A stretch of DNA of 64,000 bases, from positions 131,499,182-131,563,181 of the forward strand of contig CM043967.1 of the NCBI GenBank assembly GCA_014529385.2, in the 5' to 3' direction. The DNA is from Adiantum capillus-veneris (Eukaryota; Streptophyta; Polypodiopsida; Polypodiales; Pteridaceae). The notes beneath the pieces are model-generated. The model was not told where the DNA came from, searched no databases, and was given only the letters and a program-made list of their open reading frames with translations. Positions 20,540 to 30,421 of this stretch are shown here, one piece after another. The first letter of the stretch is position 1, and each line of letters starts with the position of its first letter. Position numbers and translations under genes: made by a program.

Positions 20540-21700
20540 TCATCGTACGTGGATGCACTGGCACATGGTTGCAATTGCGGCTAGGTGTGTCATTGAAAAA
20601 GCGTACGATGATTATGTTTTATATTGCTCCCAGTCATTCATGCTTCGGCACATGGTTGCAATTGCGACTAGGTGTGTTGCTGCTAGAATAACAGGAGCAT
20701 TTGTTTGAAAGAAGGAACCGTGCGTGAATGCACTGGCACATGGTTTCAATTGCGGCTAGGTGTGTCATTGCAAAAGTGTAGGGTGATTATGTTTTATGTT
20801 GCTCCCAGTCATTCATGCTTCGGCCCATGGTTGCAATTGCGACTAGGTGTGTTGCTGCTAGAATGACAGGAGCATCTGTTTGAAAGAAGTCACCGTGCGT
20901 GGATGCACTGGCACATGGTTGCAATTGCGGCTAGGTGTGTCATTGCAAAAACGCAAGATGACTATGTTTTATGTTGCTTCCCGTCATTCATGCTTCGGCA
21001 CATGGTTGCAATTGCGACTAGGTGTGTTGCTGCTAGATTGACGGTAGCATCTAATGCATGAATGTGTGCTCAAATAATTTCATAATGCTTCATATGATTG
21101 AATCTTGAAAGAAGACATCGTGCGTGGATGCACTGGCACATGGTTGCAATTGCGACTAGGTGTGTCATTGCAAAAGCATAGGATGACTATGTTTTATGTT
21201 GCTCCTAGTCATTCATGCTTCGGCACATGGTTGCAATTGCGACTAGGTGTGTTGCTGCTAGAATGACAGGAGCATCTGTTTGAAAGAAGTCATCGTGCGT
21301 GGATGCACTGGCACATGGTTGCAATTGCGGCTAGGTGTGTCATTGCAAAAGCGTAGGATGACTATGTTTTATGTTGTTCCCAGTCATTCATGCTTCGGCA
21401 CATGGTTGCAATTGCGACTAGGTGTGTTGATGCTAGAATAACATGAGCATCTGTTTGAAACAAGTCACCGTGCGTGGATGTCCGGACTGGCACATGGTTG
21501 CAATTGTGGCTAGGTGTGTCATTGCAAAAACGCAAGATGACTATGTTTTATGTTGCTTCCCGTCATTCATGCTTCGGCACATGGTTGCAATTGCGACTAT
21601 GTGTGTTGCTCCTAGATTGACGGTAGCATCTGTTTGTAAGTTGTTGTACGGTGAGGCATTGGCACATGGTTGCAATTGCGATTAGGTGTAACTACAAAAG
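20540..21700 (+). repeat. Tandem array, about 175-bp unit, GCAATTGC core
   Basis: About 6.5 units. Each unit has two half-units of roughly 80-97 bases sharing CACATGGTTGCAATTGCG and GACTAGGTGTGT. Core copies start near 20,550; 20,648; 20,731; 20,822; 20,908; 20,998; 21,135; 21,226; 21,310; 21,402; 21,490; 21,580; 21,662. The one between 20,998 and 21,135 has an extra ~50-base insertion. GCAATTGC is a perfect palindrome. Partial open frames exist but carry stops in most units, so it is not clearly coding. Confidence 0.85.
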
Positions 21701-22010
21701 CGTACGAGATATGGTCTATATTGCACTTTTTCTTTCACGTAGAAAAGATCCAAATGCAGTGGCACATAGTTATATTTCACAATGTGTTATTTGCAATAAT
21801 ACCATTGCAGGCAAAATGGATCCTTCTGCTACTTCAATGATAGAGTTCAAAAAGAAAATTAGACAATTGCTGATTACGATCGTCAGTGCACTAGATCCCA
21901 ACAATATAGCGCAGATTGTTGCAGATGAGTCTAGTTGCAATCATTATACAGTGAGATTGCCCGTAAAATGTTGTTGTTATATCCAGACAAAACAACCGAA
22001 TCAATAATCA
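21700..22010 (+). other. Single-copy stretch between the two arrays, weak ORF
   Basis: An open frame (21,651-22,007) leaves the array and ends …DPNNIAQIVADESSCN. The segment MDPSATSMIEFKKKIRQLL looks like ordinary soluble protein sequence, but I do not recognise it. It may be a captured exon or a chance frame; no start context or splice signals decide this. Confidence 0.25.
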
Positions 22011-22011
22011 G

Positions 22012-23075
22012 TCCTTTCATGAATCAGTCCAGTCCAAAAAAGAACTAATGACCCATGATTGGAGCTCTAATCAAAATAGCAAGCAAATACAGCGGTGAAT
22101 CAAACATGTGATCAGTCCATCCCAAAAGTAGAGATATCGACCCAAAGATTCACCTTCCTACCTCCTTTCATGAATATTTAAGGGTACGAATGGTGGCATT
22201 TCATCCCCCTCAGGTGTTACCCAGGTTGTCCCCCTATTTCCCCGAGTGTCTATGGTTTCTGCTAGGTGGACTCAATCCACATTGTCCGACTCAGTCATCC
22301 CAGGTAGTACATCCATATAAGGAGAATCTTCCCCAACATCAGTGTTCTCTTTACACGTGTAACAATATTGAAATGGGGCCGAGTGAACTGTGGTGTCAGA
22401 TCTATGATCAATTATAAAATTATTTCCTAGGGGATGTGCTCGACCAGTTACAAGATCCACTCGAATGACAGAATCTTGGAACTGTAGGTAGACATGGTTT
22501 TTAGACTAGTCATGCACCATTTTTGCTTCCCTCATGAAAGGACATCCTAAGATCATCTTCGATGCCATAGTGTGCTCAGAGAAATCCATAACAATGAAGT
22601 TAATTCTTATTTTATGTCCAAAGACCTTGATCTTGAGATCTTCTAGCATCCCAATAGGTTTAACAATAGACCCATTGGCCATCTTCACTACTACCTCCTT
22701 TCATGAATCAGTTCAGTCCAAAAAAGAACTAATGACCCATGATTGGAGCTCTAATCGGAATAGCAAGCAAATACAACGGTGAATCAAACATGTGATCAGT
22801 CCATCCCAAAAGTAGAGATATCGACCCAAAGATTCACCTTTCTATCTCTTTTCAAGAATCAGTTCAATCCAAAAAAGAATTAATGACCCATGATAGAAGT
22901 TCTAATCAATATAGCAATCAATTTAGCAAATATAACAGTGAACCAAACATGAGATCAGTCCATCCCAAATGTAGAGATACTGACCCAAAGATTCACCTTT
23001 CTACCTCCTTTCAAGAATCAGTTCAGTCCAAAAAAGAACTAATGATCCATGATCAGAGTTACATTAAGTTTTAAT
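22012..23075 (+). repeat. Second tandem array, about 160-bp unit
   Basis: Four copies: about 22,018-22,180; 22,700-22,855; 22,856-23,013; 23,014-23,070 (partial). Shared words: TCAGTCCAAAAAAGAACTAA, ATGACCCATGAT, GATCAGTCCATCCC, GACCCAAAGATTCACC. The first and second copies are separated by the protease piece 22,181-22,700. Confidence 0.85.
22181..22700 (-). pseudogene. Ty3 protease fragment captured in the CACTA element
   Basis: Minus-strand frame 22,506-22,688: KMANGSIVKPIGMLEDLKIK … MILGCPFMREAKMVHD, the C-terminal half of an aspartic protease with ILG-x-PFM. The sequence IILGGPFMRQLKMV at 46,083-46,445 is a close relative. A broken frame with CYTC continues to 22,272. It interrupts the second tandem array; the repeat phrase CTACCTCCTTTCATGAAT is present at both edges (22,162-22,180 and 22,690-22,708), so it was inserted in, or exchanged into, the array. 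Confidence 0.7.
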
Positions 23076-23159
23076 TTTTTTAAAAGACTATTCATTTTCT
23101 TACCTTTAGTTTTTCTTCTAAATTTTAAAGGATGACCAAATTTAGAGGAAGAGGTGATG

Positions 23160-23369
23160 TGATGTGATGTCTATAAAGGGGTTATATAGAGCCGCCAAAT
23201 ATGGACGGGGTACACGACGGGCCCGACGGGATTCTTGCTTGTCCCGCCGGGCCCGCCGGGTTTCATATTAAACCCGCCGGGATTGTTGGTTGTCCCGCCA
23301 ATTCTACGTTTTCTACCGGTTTTCGTAGGTCATGACATTAGATATGTTATTAACATGAAAAAAATAGTG
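23160..23369 (-). promoter_or_regulatory. CACTA right terminus, subterminal repeats and TATA box
   Basis: CCCGACGGG at 23,222 and CCCGCCGGG at 23,243, 23,252 and 23,273, plus a shorter CCCGCC near 23,294. On the minus strand a TATA-like CTCTATATAACCCC lies at about 23,177-23,190, pointing inward. The TAGTG end is at 23,365-23,369. Confidence 0.6.
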
Positions 23370-23560
23370 ATAATAACAACAATAATTAACATTTAACAAA
23401 ATGCGTCATCACATAATTAAAATCCATGGAAGAGAAGAATGGAGAAATTTCTACAGATGTGTGTGAAGTTTCAGGGGATGAGCTACAACAATTGTTCACC
23501 CTAGAGATTTAGCTTGTCATGAATGATCAAACAAGAAAGGTGAGGGTTGGCAAGTTATGT
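23370..23560. other. Sequence between CACTA and LINE
   Basis: 190 bases. The phrase ATGGAAGAGAA occurs here (23,428) and also in the last T1 pol codons left of the CACTA (20,167), so this could be a displaced part of T1's 3' end. Nothing else recognised. Confidence 0.3.
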
Positions 23561-24815
23561 CAGACATTTTTTGGATGGACATAAAACACTCCTAAGCCCA
23601 CAGTCTCTAGTGTCCAGTGGACAGCACTCCCAAGCCCACAGTCTCCAGTGTCCAGTCTCAAGAGCTGCTGGGTCAGGATTGATGACACAAGTCCTCCCAG
23701 ATGCCCACCACTCGAATTCTCTAAAAACAACACTCTGCCACCTGCGGGGCCTCTACTGCAACTCGTTGTAAGCATTCCTCACCCTATAAGTTAAAAAAAA
23801 GGGATGAAACAGTCTCTGAGCAGGCCCGGACTGAGATGAGAACCTCCAGTCGTGTAAAGGCTCCCATCCACCTGGGTGTTACTGGCTCAAGAGGTGTGAG
23901 CCACTCAACTGGAATTGCCTTTAAGATGTTCTGGCACATGCTTTGCACCCCTCTCATGCCCTATAGCTGGAAACCTTGCAACTCCTCTGACAAGCCTAAA
24001 AACTCTAACCAGTCCCCTAAAGAGCGCACTGGATCCGCTGCCATGGGTGCGACTATCAACCAAGTGGCCTCTCTAAGTGCTAACCATGGGGTTCCAAACA
24101 AGGGACTGTCGTAGGCGCTCCTCCGTGCAAGTAGGCTGTCGCTGCTCCGGGCCTCGCCGCAAGTGCTCCCAAGATTGAAGCAAACTCACAGCGAAGCGGT
24201 CCTCCAGTCTCCGGCTCAAACCAACTCTGCGCATCTTTGTGAATATCCATCTGGTCGAAGGTCGCCAGAGGCCTCCAGCCTGAGTCACCCTAGCATGAAG
24301 CCGCTGTAGCAAGAACTCCTTCCAAGGCTCCTTACCTAGAAGAAGTCCTCTGACTATGAACTTCCCAAGAGGGGCTCTACTCTGCTCTGCTGGGTCAATG
24401 ATCCCAAGCCCTCCCTCGGAGTCCCTGTGAACAAGGAAGAGTGATGACCTGCCAAGCCACTTTGGCTTGGGCTATCTCAGTGTCACGTCCTGACCAAAGG
24501 AAGTTCCTGATCAGCCTCTCTACCCTACTGATACAAGAACTCAAGAAGATCCAGCAAGAAGTGATGTACCACATAGTTGCCAACAACACCTGGTTGGCCA
24601 CTACTACTCTGCCAGCCAAAGAAAGTCGTGCTGACCTCCAGTGTAACAACTTCCTCCTGATAGACAAGAGAAGGGGAGCAATCTGCTGCTCGGGAGACAA
24701 GTGCAGACCAACCTGACAACCCAAGTACAGAAATGCAGTCCTTGGGGAATCCACTTAAAACCCTCTCCTGGCATCCAATCAGGCACAGGAGCACTACCAA
24801 CCGAGAAAGCCACTA
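23560..24815 (-). pseudogene. LINE ORF2 C-terminal region
   Basis: Continuation of the LINE RT protein in several frames. 24,395-24,754 has YLGCQVGLHLSPEQQIAPLL then SLAGRVVVANQVLLATMWYI, the classical post-RT thumb-like block of plant LINEs, and RNFLWSG. Later frames (24,073-24,312; 23,560-23,775) are W/R-rich with no confident motif. No RNase H motif seen. Frames change near 24,800, 24,600 and 24,390. Confidence 0.7.
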
Positions 24816-25945
24816 TCTTTCTCCAGTTGATCAGTGCGCCAGATGCACAACAAAAGGTCTCAAGAGCCTGCTCACACCTGTGAAGATTGGCCTCTGTCCA
24901 TCCAAGTACAAGGCTGAGTCGTCAGCAAACTCAACGTCCAGAAGCTCATCTCCCCGAATAGGAAGTGCTAAGCCCCGCAAACCAACCTGCTGCGACACCA
25001 AGAACCTGCTCATTGCCTCAGCATAGAACAAAAAGAGGAAGGGGGCAAGAGGGCAGCCCTGTCTGACCAAACATGTGAGCATGAAACGATCAGCTCTACC
25101 TCGTGACAAAAGTACCTGACTGTGTGCTCGTCTGTACAAAGCTGACACCCCTCTGATCGAAGCATCTGAGAAGCCCATCCTACGTAGAGTGCCCTCTAGA
25201 AAGTCCCAGTCAACTTTATCCTAGTCCTTCTCAAAATCGAGAAGAAGAATCACCAGATCCTCACCATGAAGCCTCAATAAGGCAGAAGCCTCTCAAAAAG
25301 TAAAGATGTTGTCAAGGATACTACGCTCCTTGACAAAACCAGTCTGGGTCCCATGTATAAGGCTTTATAGAAGTGGCTGGATCCTCAAACTCAGAGCCTT
25401 GGCAAGAATTTTGTAGGCTGAGTTGAGGATGGTGATGGGGCGCCACTATCGAATCTTATCCAAGGAGCCACCCTCCTTGGCAATGAGGTAGATCAGACCC
25501 TCACTCATGCTATCAGGCATCTCTCCTATGTGCAAGATGTAGTGGAAAGCACTACAGAGATCAAGGCCAAGCAAGTCCCAGTACTCCAAGAAAAAAATGG
25601 GAGTCAAGCCATCCTCACCTGGACAGCTACCACGGGGGAGTGCACTAAGAGCCGTGTGCAACTCCTCAAGCTGAAGTGGAAGCTCAAGTCTCTGGCGCTT
25701 CTCCTCAGTCACAAGGCAAGGCATCTGTGCCCACACCTGCTCCCTGCATGCATCCTGCCTCTCTGACTGAGGCTCTGCAGATAGTAACTCACGATAAAAG
25801 TCAGTAGCAATTGCATGCATATCCTCAAGCTCAGAAGCAACTGACCCGTCGGGCCTCTTCAATTGACTGACCTTGGCGTGCGTATGCCGAGGTCCCACTG
25901 CCTCGAAGAAAGCACTAGTCACTCTGTCACCCACCTGCGTCCACT
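24816..25945 (-). pseudogene. LINE ORF2 reverse transcriptase, broken
   Basis: RT domain on the minus strand. N-terminal frame 25,446-25,934 has SAFFEAVGPRHTHAKVSQL and LPRGSCPGEDGLTPIFFLEY (RT block 1 region). A middle stretch with stops (25,180-25,445) reads WRPITILNSAYKILAKALSL, block 2, and TGFVKERSILDNI. Frame 24,831-25,178 has RQGCPLAPFLFLFYAEAMSR and VEFADDSALYLDG, with the catalytic A-D-D intact. Role: target-primed reverse transcription. Inactive as read. Confidence 0.85.
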
Positions 25946-26139
25946 GAGATGCCTATCGGTGAAAAGTAAAATCATGGCGCCGCTCCTTCTGTGCTACCAA
26001 GCTCCTGGCGAGCCTGTTATAACTGCTCCGCCAACCAACGACTGCATGGATGCTGCTCCTGCATCCTCTGCAAGGAAGCAACACCTCATCTGAGATGCTG
26101 CTCCTCCTCTCTCGTTGCAGTTAGGCGAGTCAAGGACTC

Positions 26140-27075
26140 CTAGAGAAAGAAACGACTAAGCTGAGCTAGTCCTGAGGCCACTCTGTCAGCAAGAAAATCT
26201 TGCATATCCAAGCTCTTTGTCCAAAGAGCCTCTACTCGCTCTCTGAGTGCAGAGTCCAGCAAAAACCTCTCAGGGATGCGTAGCATCGTGCTCCCTCGCC
26301 TCTGCCTATCTCTCACTGTGAGGATCACTGGTGCATGGTCCGAGAAGGAAGTCCTTGCCAGGATGTCAACTGTCCCACCCAAGTCATAGAAAAAGTCACT
26401 AATGGAGAATCGATCTATCCGCGATAGATTCACTCCTCCCACTCTGCGGTCCGCACGAGAGAAGGCCAGGTTGTCTGGGGGCCTCACAAAGCTAGAGGGT
26501 TGCGACACATCCAAAACCCTCAGAGTCATACAAAACCTCTCCCAATCTGCCAGCTCAACTCCCTACACAGTAGCGTGGCTACCACCAATCCTGTCAAAAG
26601 GGTCCTCCAACATGTTGAAGTCTCCCCCAAGGCACCACTGCTCTGCTTGCGGCGGCTGAGACTCAACTATTTGCGACCAAAACTCTGCTCGTGCACTCGC
26701 CACATTGGGTGCATATATGTTCAGGTAGCCCACAAGGCAACTTTGAACCTGCATAGTGATCCACTGAGCCCTGCCTGACACAATAATCCCTCTGCCCACA
26801 ATGGCCTGCTGTTGTAGAGACTCCGCAATAGTCATACATACCCCATCTTGGATGCCTCGAGGTCCAAAAGGAGCTGACCAAAAAGTCTCATAGCGACCAC
26901 GCAAAATCTGACCACAACGCCGAATGCGGCTCTCACAAAGATGATGCTCCTGCAGCATAAGAATGTCAATCTCACCACCCACAAGGCATCTCTGCAGCTC
27001 TTAACGCAGCCGACCCCTCTGTCGCTGAAACTCGGGCCCTCCTAATCCCTGCACATTCCATGAGATGATCCTCAT
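26140..27075 (-). pseudogene. LINE ORF2 APE-type endonuclease
   Basis: Begins MRIISWNVQGLGG (near 27,070), the usual N-terminus of plant LINE endonucleases with the catalytic Asn. Then EIDILMLQEHHL with the metal-binding Glu, IYAPN, CLGGDFNML with D/N, and LSRIDRFSISDFF plus SFSDHAPVILTV with the final D-H pair. A stop at 27,001-27,003 falls between the first two blocks and a frame break lies near 26,550. All expected catalytic positions can be pointed to. It nicks the target DNA for integration. Confidence 0.85.
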
Positions 27076-28150
27076 GGAGTCAGTGAGAGAAAACAGATGC
27101 TGCACAACAACAACCAACCTCGCTATCTTTGAGGCCGGTTTGGATGGCGAGTAATCCGCATCCGAATGAACTCTAGACAAGCGTGCAAGAAGTGACTGTC
27201 CCGCCCAGGCCCAAGGCGAGCGTGCAGCCCGAAGGGCTACATCCTCTGTGCAAGAATCCTCATACACAAACATAACACGGAGGGCACTGAGTGTCAGCAA
27301 ACAAATGTACCAAGATGTGCCTGCAACCTGCCTCATCTGGAGGTGTCACACTGAACTTGGTAAGAGGCCAAAGTGTCTGTACCAGATCTATCACTGCTAA
27401 GTCCCCTGTGTGGTTGTGAACTCAATAGCATGTGTTTGGAGCCAGTCCAGGACTATGTGCTGGGTCCACTTTGTGGTATCCCTACCACACAACGGAAAGG
27501 AGAAACCCACCGCTGTGTCCAAGGCCTCACTGCCTCTAGCTGCAAGAAAGAGGACGTGGACTCAAAAGCTGGCCTCCTCCAAGTCGGAAGAGGAATCACC
27601 CAGAAACCAAGTGCAGCTATAATCAAAGAAATTCCAACGTTTGCGAATGTCGAAGCTGGTCAGACCTCTGGGGATCGCTGCAAAGGGAGAAGTGAGCACA
27701 AAAAAAGGTGGCCTCAAGTGGGCCTGTCCCTCACGAGCCACGCGGCTCGTAGTGAAAGCACTACCAAGAGAATGCCTTGCGACAGAAGTGTGGCCAGTAC
27801 CCTGTGTCCGAGGAGAAGTGGCGGAGGGGTCCCAAGACGAGGCTGCGGGCCCCATCGAGGAGAGGAGAGGGGCGGGGGACAAAGGTGGAGGGGGGGCGGG
27901 GCAAGGGAGGCGGGGCAACAGCAGCTAGGGGAGGAGGAGGCGATGGTGGAGGAATAGAAGTGGACGGGGCCTCCTCAGGCAGGCCTTGCTGAAGGGGGTC
28001 AAAACGGTTCCCTGTCAGAACCCAGTGCTACTAAGCTGCAGCAGCAGGTCGGCCACCAGTAGGATCAGTGGGGTGAGCTCTCCCCTGACGGTGGCAGCCA
28101 GGCACTTGCTGCCAACCATCAGTTGACTGGTCACTAATCTCTGTCAAAGT
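27076..28150 (-). other. LINE inter-ORF spacer / ORF1 tail
   Basis: P/S/A-rich minus-strand frames (27,562-27,918) and a strongly G-rich plus strand at 27,830-27,960. No domain recognised. It may be the disordered tail of ORF1. The long plus-strand frame here is the antisense shadow of this composition. Confidence 0.45.
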
Positions 28151-28795
28151 ACCAGCCTATGTGTCCTATATACCTGGCTGCTTGGCCTGCTCAGCCTTAG
28201 GCGACTGCGCATGCGTTGTGGGTCGAGGTCTTCTGCGAGGACATGCCTTTGCCATATGGCCCATCTGTTTACAAATGAAACACTGGTTCGGGAGACCCGA
28301 ATACTCCACACTCTGTCTAATCCATCCCCCACTCACCCTAGGTAGCAGTACCACCTTGGGGAGGAAGTGTGTGTCATGAACAAGAACCCGCACAGTAGGT
28401 AGACCTGCTGCCTTGGCCACAACTGAAGCTGCCGTGCGTGGAGACTCCAAAACTGTCCTAAACATGCAACCAATCCTGGGGAGGAGGGGATGATACTCTC
28501 GCCTCAGGCCTAGAAAGCAAACCAAAATCATCAAGTCTGCCTCCTCCTTGAGCACATCTGTAGTAGGGTCAAAACTGTGATGCCAACATCGAAAGTAAGC
28601 TCGAGCTGCTCTGATGCTGAGCGTGCTCATTGAGATCACTTTGATCTTCATGTCTGCAGACTCGAACTCGACCTGGTAGTACCCTGTAGTAGATTCCGAA
28701 CTTCGCCTCGACTGGACCGAGTGCCAATGATTTTACAAATAACCAAAGTGGCCTGCAAAGCGCTCCACTTCAGCCATCGAGCTCACTTGCTCTTC
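28151..28795 (-). pseudogene. LINE ORF1, gag-like protein with zinc knuckle
   Basis: The minus-strand frame opens near 28,780 (MAEVERFAGHFGYL), breaks, and continues 28,166-28,651. It has a DUF4283-like plant gag fold by style (RAARAYFRCWHHSFDP … LGLRREYHPLLPRIG … VLLPRVSGGWIRQSVEYSGL) and a complete CCHC knuckle, CFICKQMGHMAKAC, near 28,255-28,300. Role: RNA-binding chaperone of LINE particles. It stands directly upstream of the spacer and endonuclease, as expected. Confidence 0.8.
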
Positions 28796-29290
28796 TGGCA
28801 AAAGAGCAAGTTGAAGGGTTGGCTCCACGGTGTCGGGCGAGGGGGCTTCTGTGGATTCCCTCTTAGGTGGAGTAGAGGCCGCCATTCTCTGTTGTGCTGA
28901 GAGGATAGGGTCATTGGTGGCAAGGCGAATGCCAGCAAGCTGAAAAAATAGCCTACAGGCTCGAAGAAGGCGAAAAAGTGGTGGAAAAAAGCGGGTGGGG
29001 GTGTAATAGGACTGAGGCCAGGAGGCGGGAGGTTGAAGTGGGAGAATTGTGGGCAGGCTGCGAGGAGGGAGTGGGGGAATGGTGGGCAGGCTACAGGTAG
29101 TTCAAGGAGGGAGTGCAGGGCGGATGTGCAGGCCCAAGGCAGCACAAGGGCGTGGTGGACAGCTCAGGGCAGCGCGAGGCAATGCAAGGGGGGGGAGAGA
29201 TGGGGCGGGGCTGGTAGGTTCAGGGCAGCACGAAGGGAAGCAGGGAGGTGGGCAGTGATGGTGAGCACGTGAGAGCAGCAGCAGCGAGCT

Positions 29291-30421
29291 GTTTCAACAA
29301 TCAACACTTGCCCGGGAGAGTGGAACTTATCACCTACCCCCTCTTCCAGTAGAAGAGAATCGCCAAGTATCTCTTTGCCATAAATTATCTCTATATCTAC
29401 ATCTTTTTCTTTATGCTGCTTTGAGGAGGCTTGCCCATTCTCTTGATCTTGGACATCATTCGCTTTTGCCTTCATTACTTGAGAAACTTCCAGCTTTGTA
29501 CCTGCTTCTACAATTGGAGCCTTTGACGCTTCCATGGTTGGCTTGGTCTCCTCTACTGCATGATGATCTTTACTCTCTATCAATACCTAGAAACCCACAT
29601 CATATGTTGTCTCCTCTTTATGCATATATTCGTTTACGAACCCTTCATCCTCATTGATGAGATCCTCCTTTGAAGGCATGTATGTATAACACATAGGGGG
29701 CACGCATGAAACACAATATGGAATAGAACATACCCATGGAGAACTTGCAATCGCTGCATGTCGGCAACTGTGAACTGCTTTTACCTTCACTCCATGTTGC
29801 GGGGTCATCGAAACAACTGCATATTCACTAGGCTTGAGCAAACCCATCTCCAACTTCTTCTTCGTCTTTCTACTCTTCACTTTGGCGACGTACACTGCAT
29901 CCTCAATGGCCTCTGCACCAGCAAACTCCACTCCTCTTAAATCTTGGGATGTAAGCACTCCAAAAACCTCTCTAATTTGAAGTATTCGTTGCCTCAAAAT
30001 TGTGTAGCAGCTTCTAATTGCTGCCAAATATCTTCAAATTACTTCAAAAAGGTTGCAAACTCACCACTTATATCTTGCTTCAAAACCTTCAATTTTGCGT
30101 CCACTTCTGCAGGTGAATTACTCTGATGGAAGTCTCTGATAGATCGAGCTCAAACCACCTTCCATGATTGCCGATCAAGAACTTCCAACTCCTCGAACCA
30201 AGCTTTGGCCTTCCCTCGCATCACCAGTGGTACTGCCCTTGACTTGTCTTCGCCGGTCACCATCCGCAACGACAACATCCAGAGCTCCACATCTGACATC
30301 CAATCTTCAGCATCTTGCCCACCTGAGAACACTAACTCACAACCTGGCACCATGTTATTGCACCACACCATCACTTGAGCGATCAGTGTGATCCTCCGTG
30401 GACCGTGGGAACACCACAAGA
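29291..30421 (-). pseudogene. Ty3 gag relic (T3)
   Basis: Minus-strand gag. The first frame, 30,150-30,421, has VFSGGQDAEDWMSDVELWML and RGKAKAWFEELEV (capsid). Then come VDAKLKVLKQDISGEF, KLERFLECLHPKI and VKSRKTKKKLEMG in broken frames down to 29,587. The same order appears in T2 gag at 63,671-63,937 (MDAKLKSLKQDVSEEF … MACLHPKV … AKSRKIKKKIE), so they are one family. An E/K-rich C-terminal frame continues to about 29,300, where the LINE begins. At least four stops; the reading continues in changed frames. Confidence 0.75.

Larger units (their letters stand above)
20201..23369. mobile_element. Non-autonomous CACTA (En/Spm-type) DNA transposon
   Basis: About 3.17 kb. Left end CACTATAATTTCAGGTTAA; right end, reverse complemented, CACTATTTTTTTCATGTTAA. 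The ends match over about 25 bases with few differences and give 5' CACTA … TAGTG 3'. Subterminal CCCGCCGGG repeats on both sides are typical of CACTA transposase-binding regions. No transposase-like frame was seen; the interior is two tandem arrays. Three-base flanks (TCA and ATA) do not match, so the target duplication is lost, or one boundary is off. It lies immediately after the T1 integrase. Confidence 0.75.
23560..29290 (-). mobile_element. Non-LTR retrotransposon (LINE), near full length, decayed
   Basis: Minus-strand order: G-rich leader (28,800-29,290), ORF1 with zinc knuckle, C/P-rich spacer, ORF2 with APE-type endonuclease, reverse transcriptase and C-terminal region. GC content is visibly higher than the surroundings. 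Both ORFs carry stops and frameshifts. I could not find a poly(A) tail at the 23,560 end or a target duplication, so the 3' edge is approximate and may be truncated. Confidence 0.8.

Noticed and set aside
20540-21700. CRISPR-like spaced repeats
   Set aside because: Units are ~175 bases with two diverged half-units and similar spacers; plant nuclear context; no cas genes.
21443-22007. Protein built from repeats (HMVAIA…)
   Set aside because: Only the last units are open; most units carry stops, so tandem DNA repeat is the better explanation.
20198-23372. Three-base target duplication for the CACTA element
   Set aside because: Flanks are TCA and ATA; they do not match, so I did not claim one.
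27373-27957. 194-codon plus-strand open frame
   Set aside because: Antisense to the LINE ORF1/spacer; R/G-rich composition arises from the C-rich coding strand.
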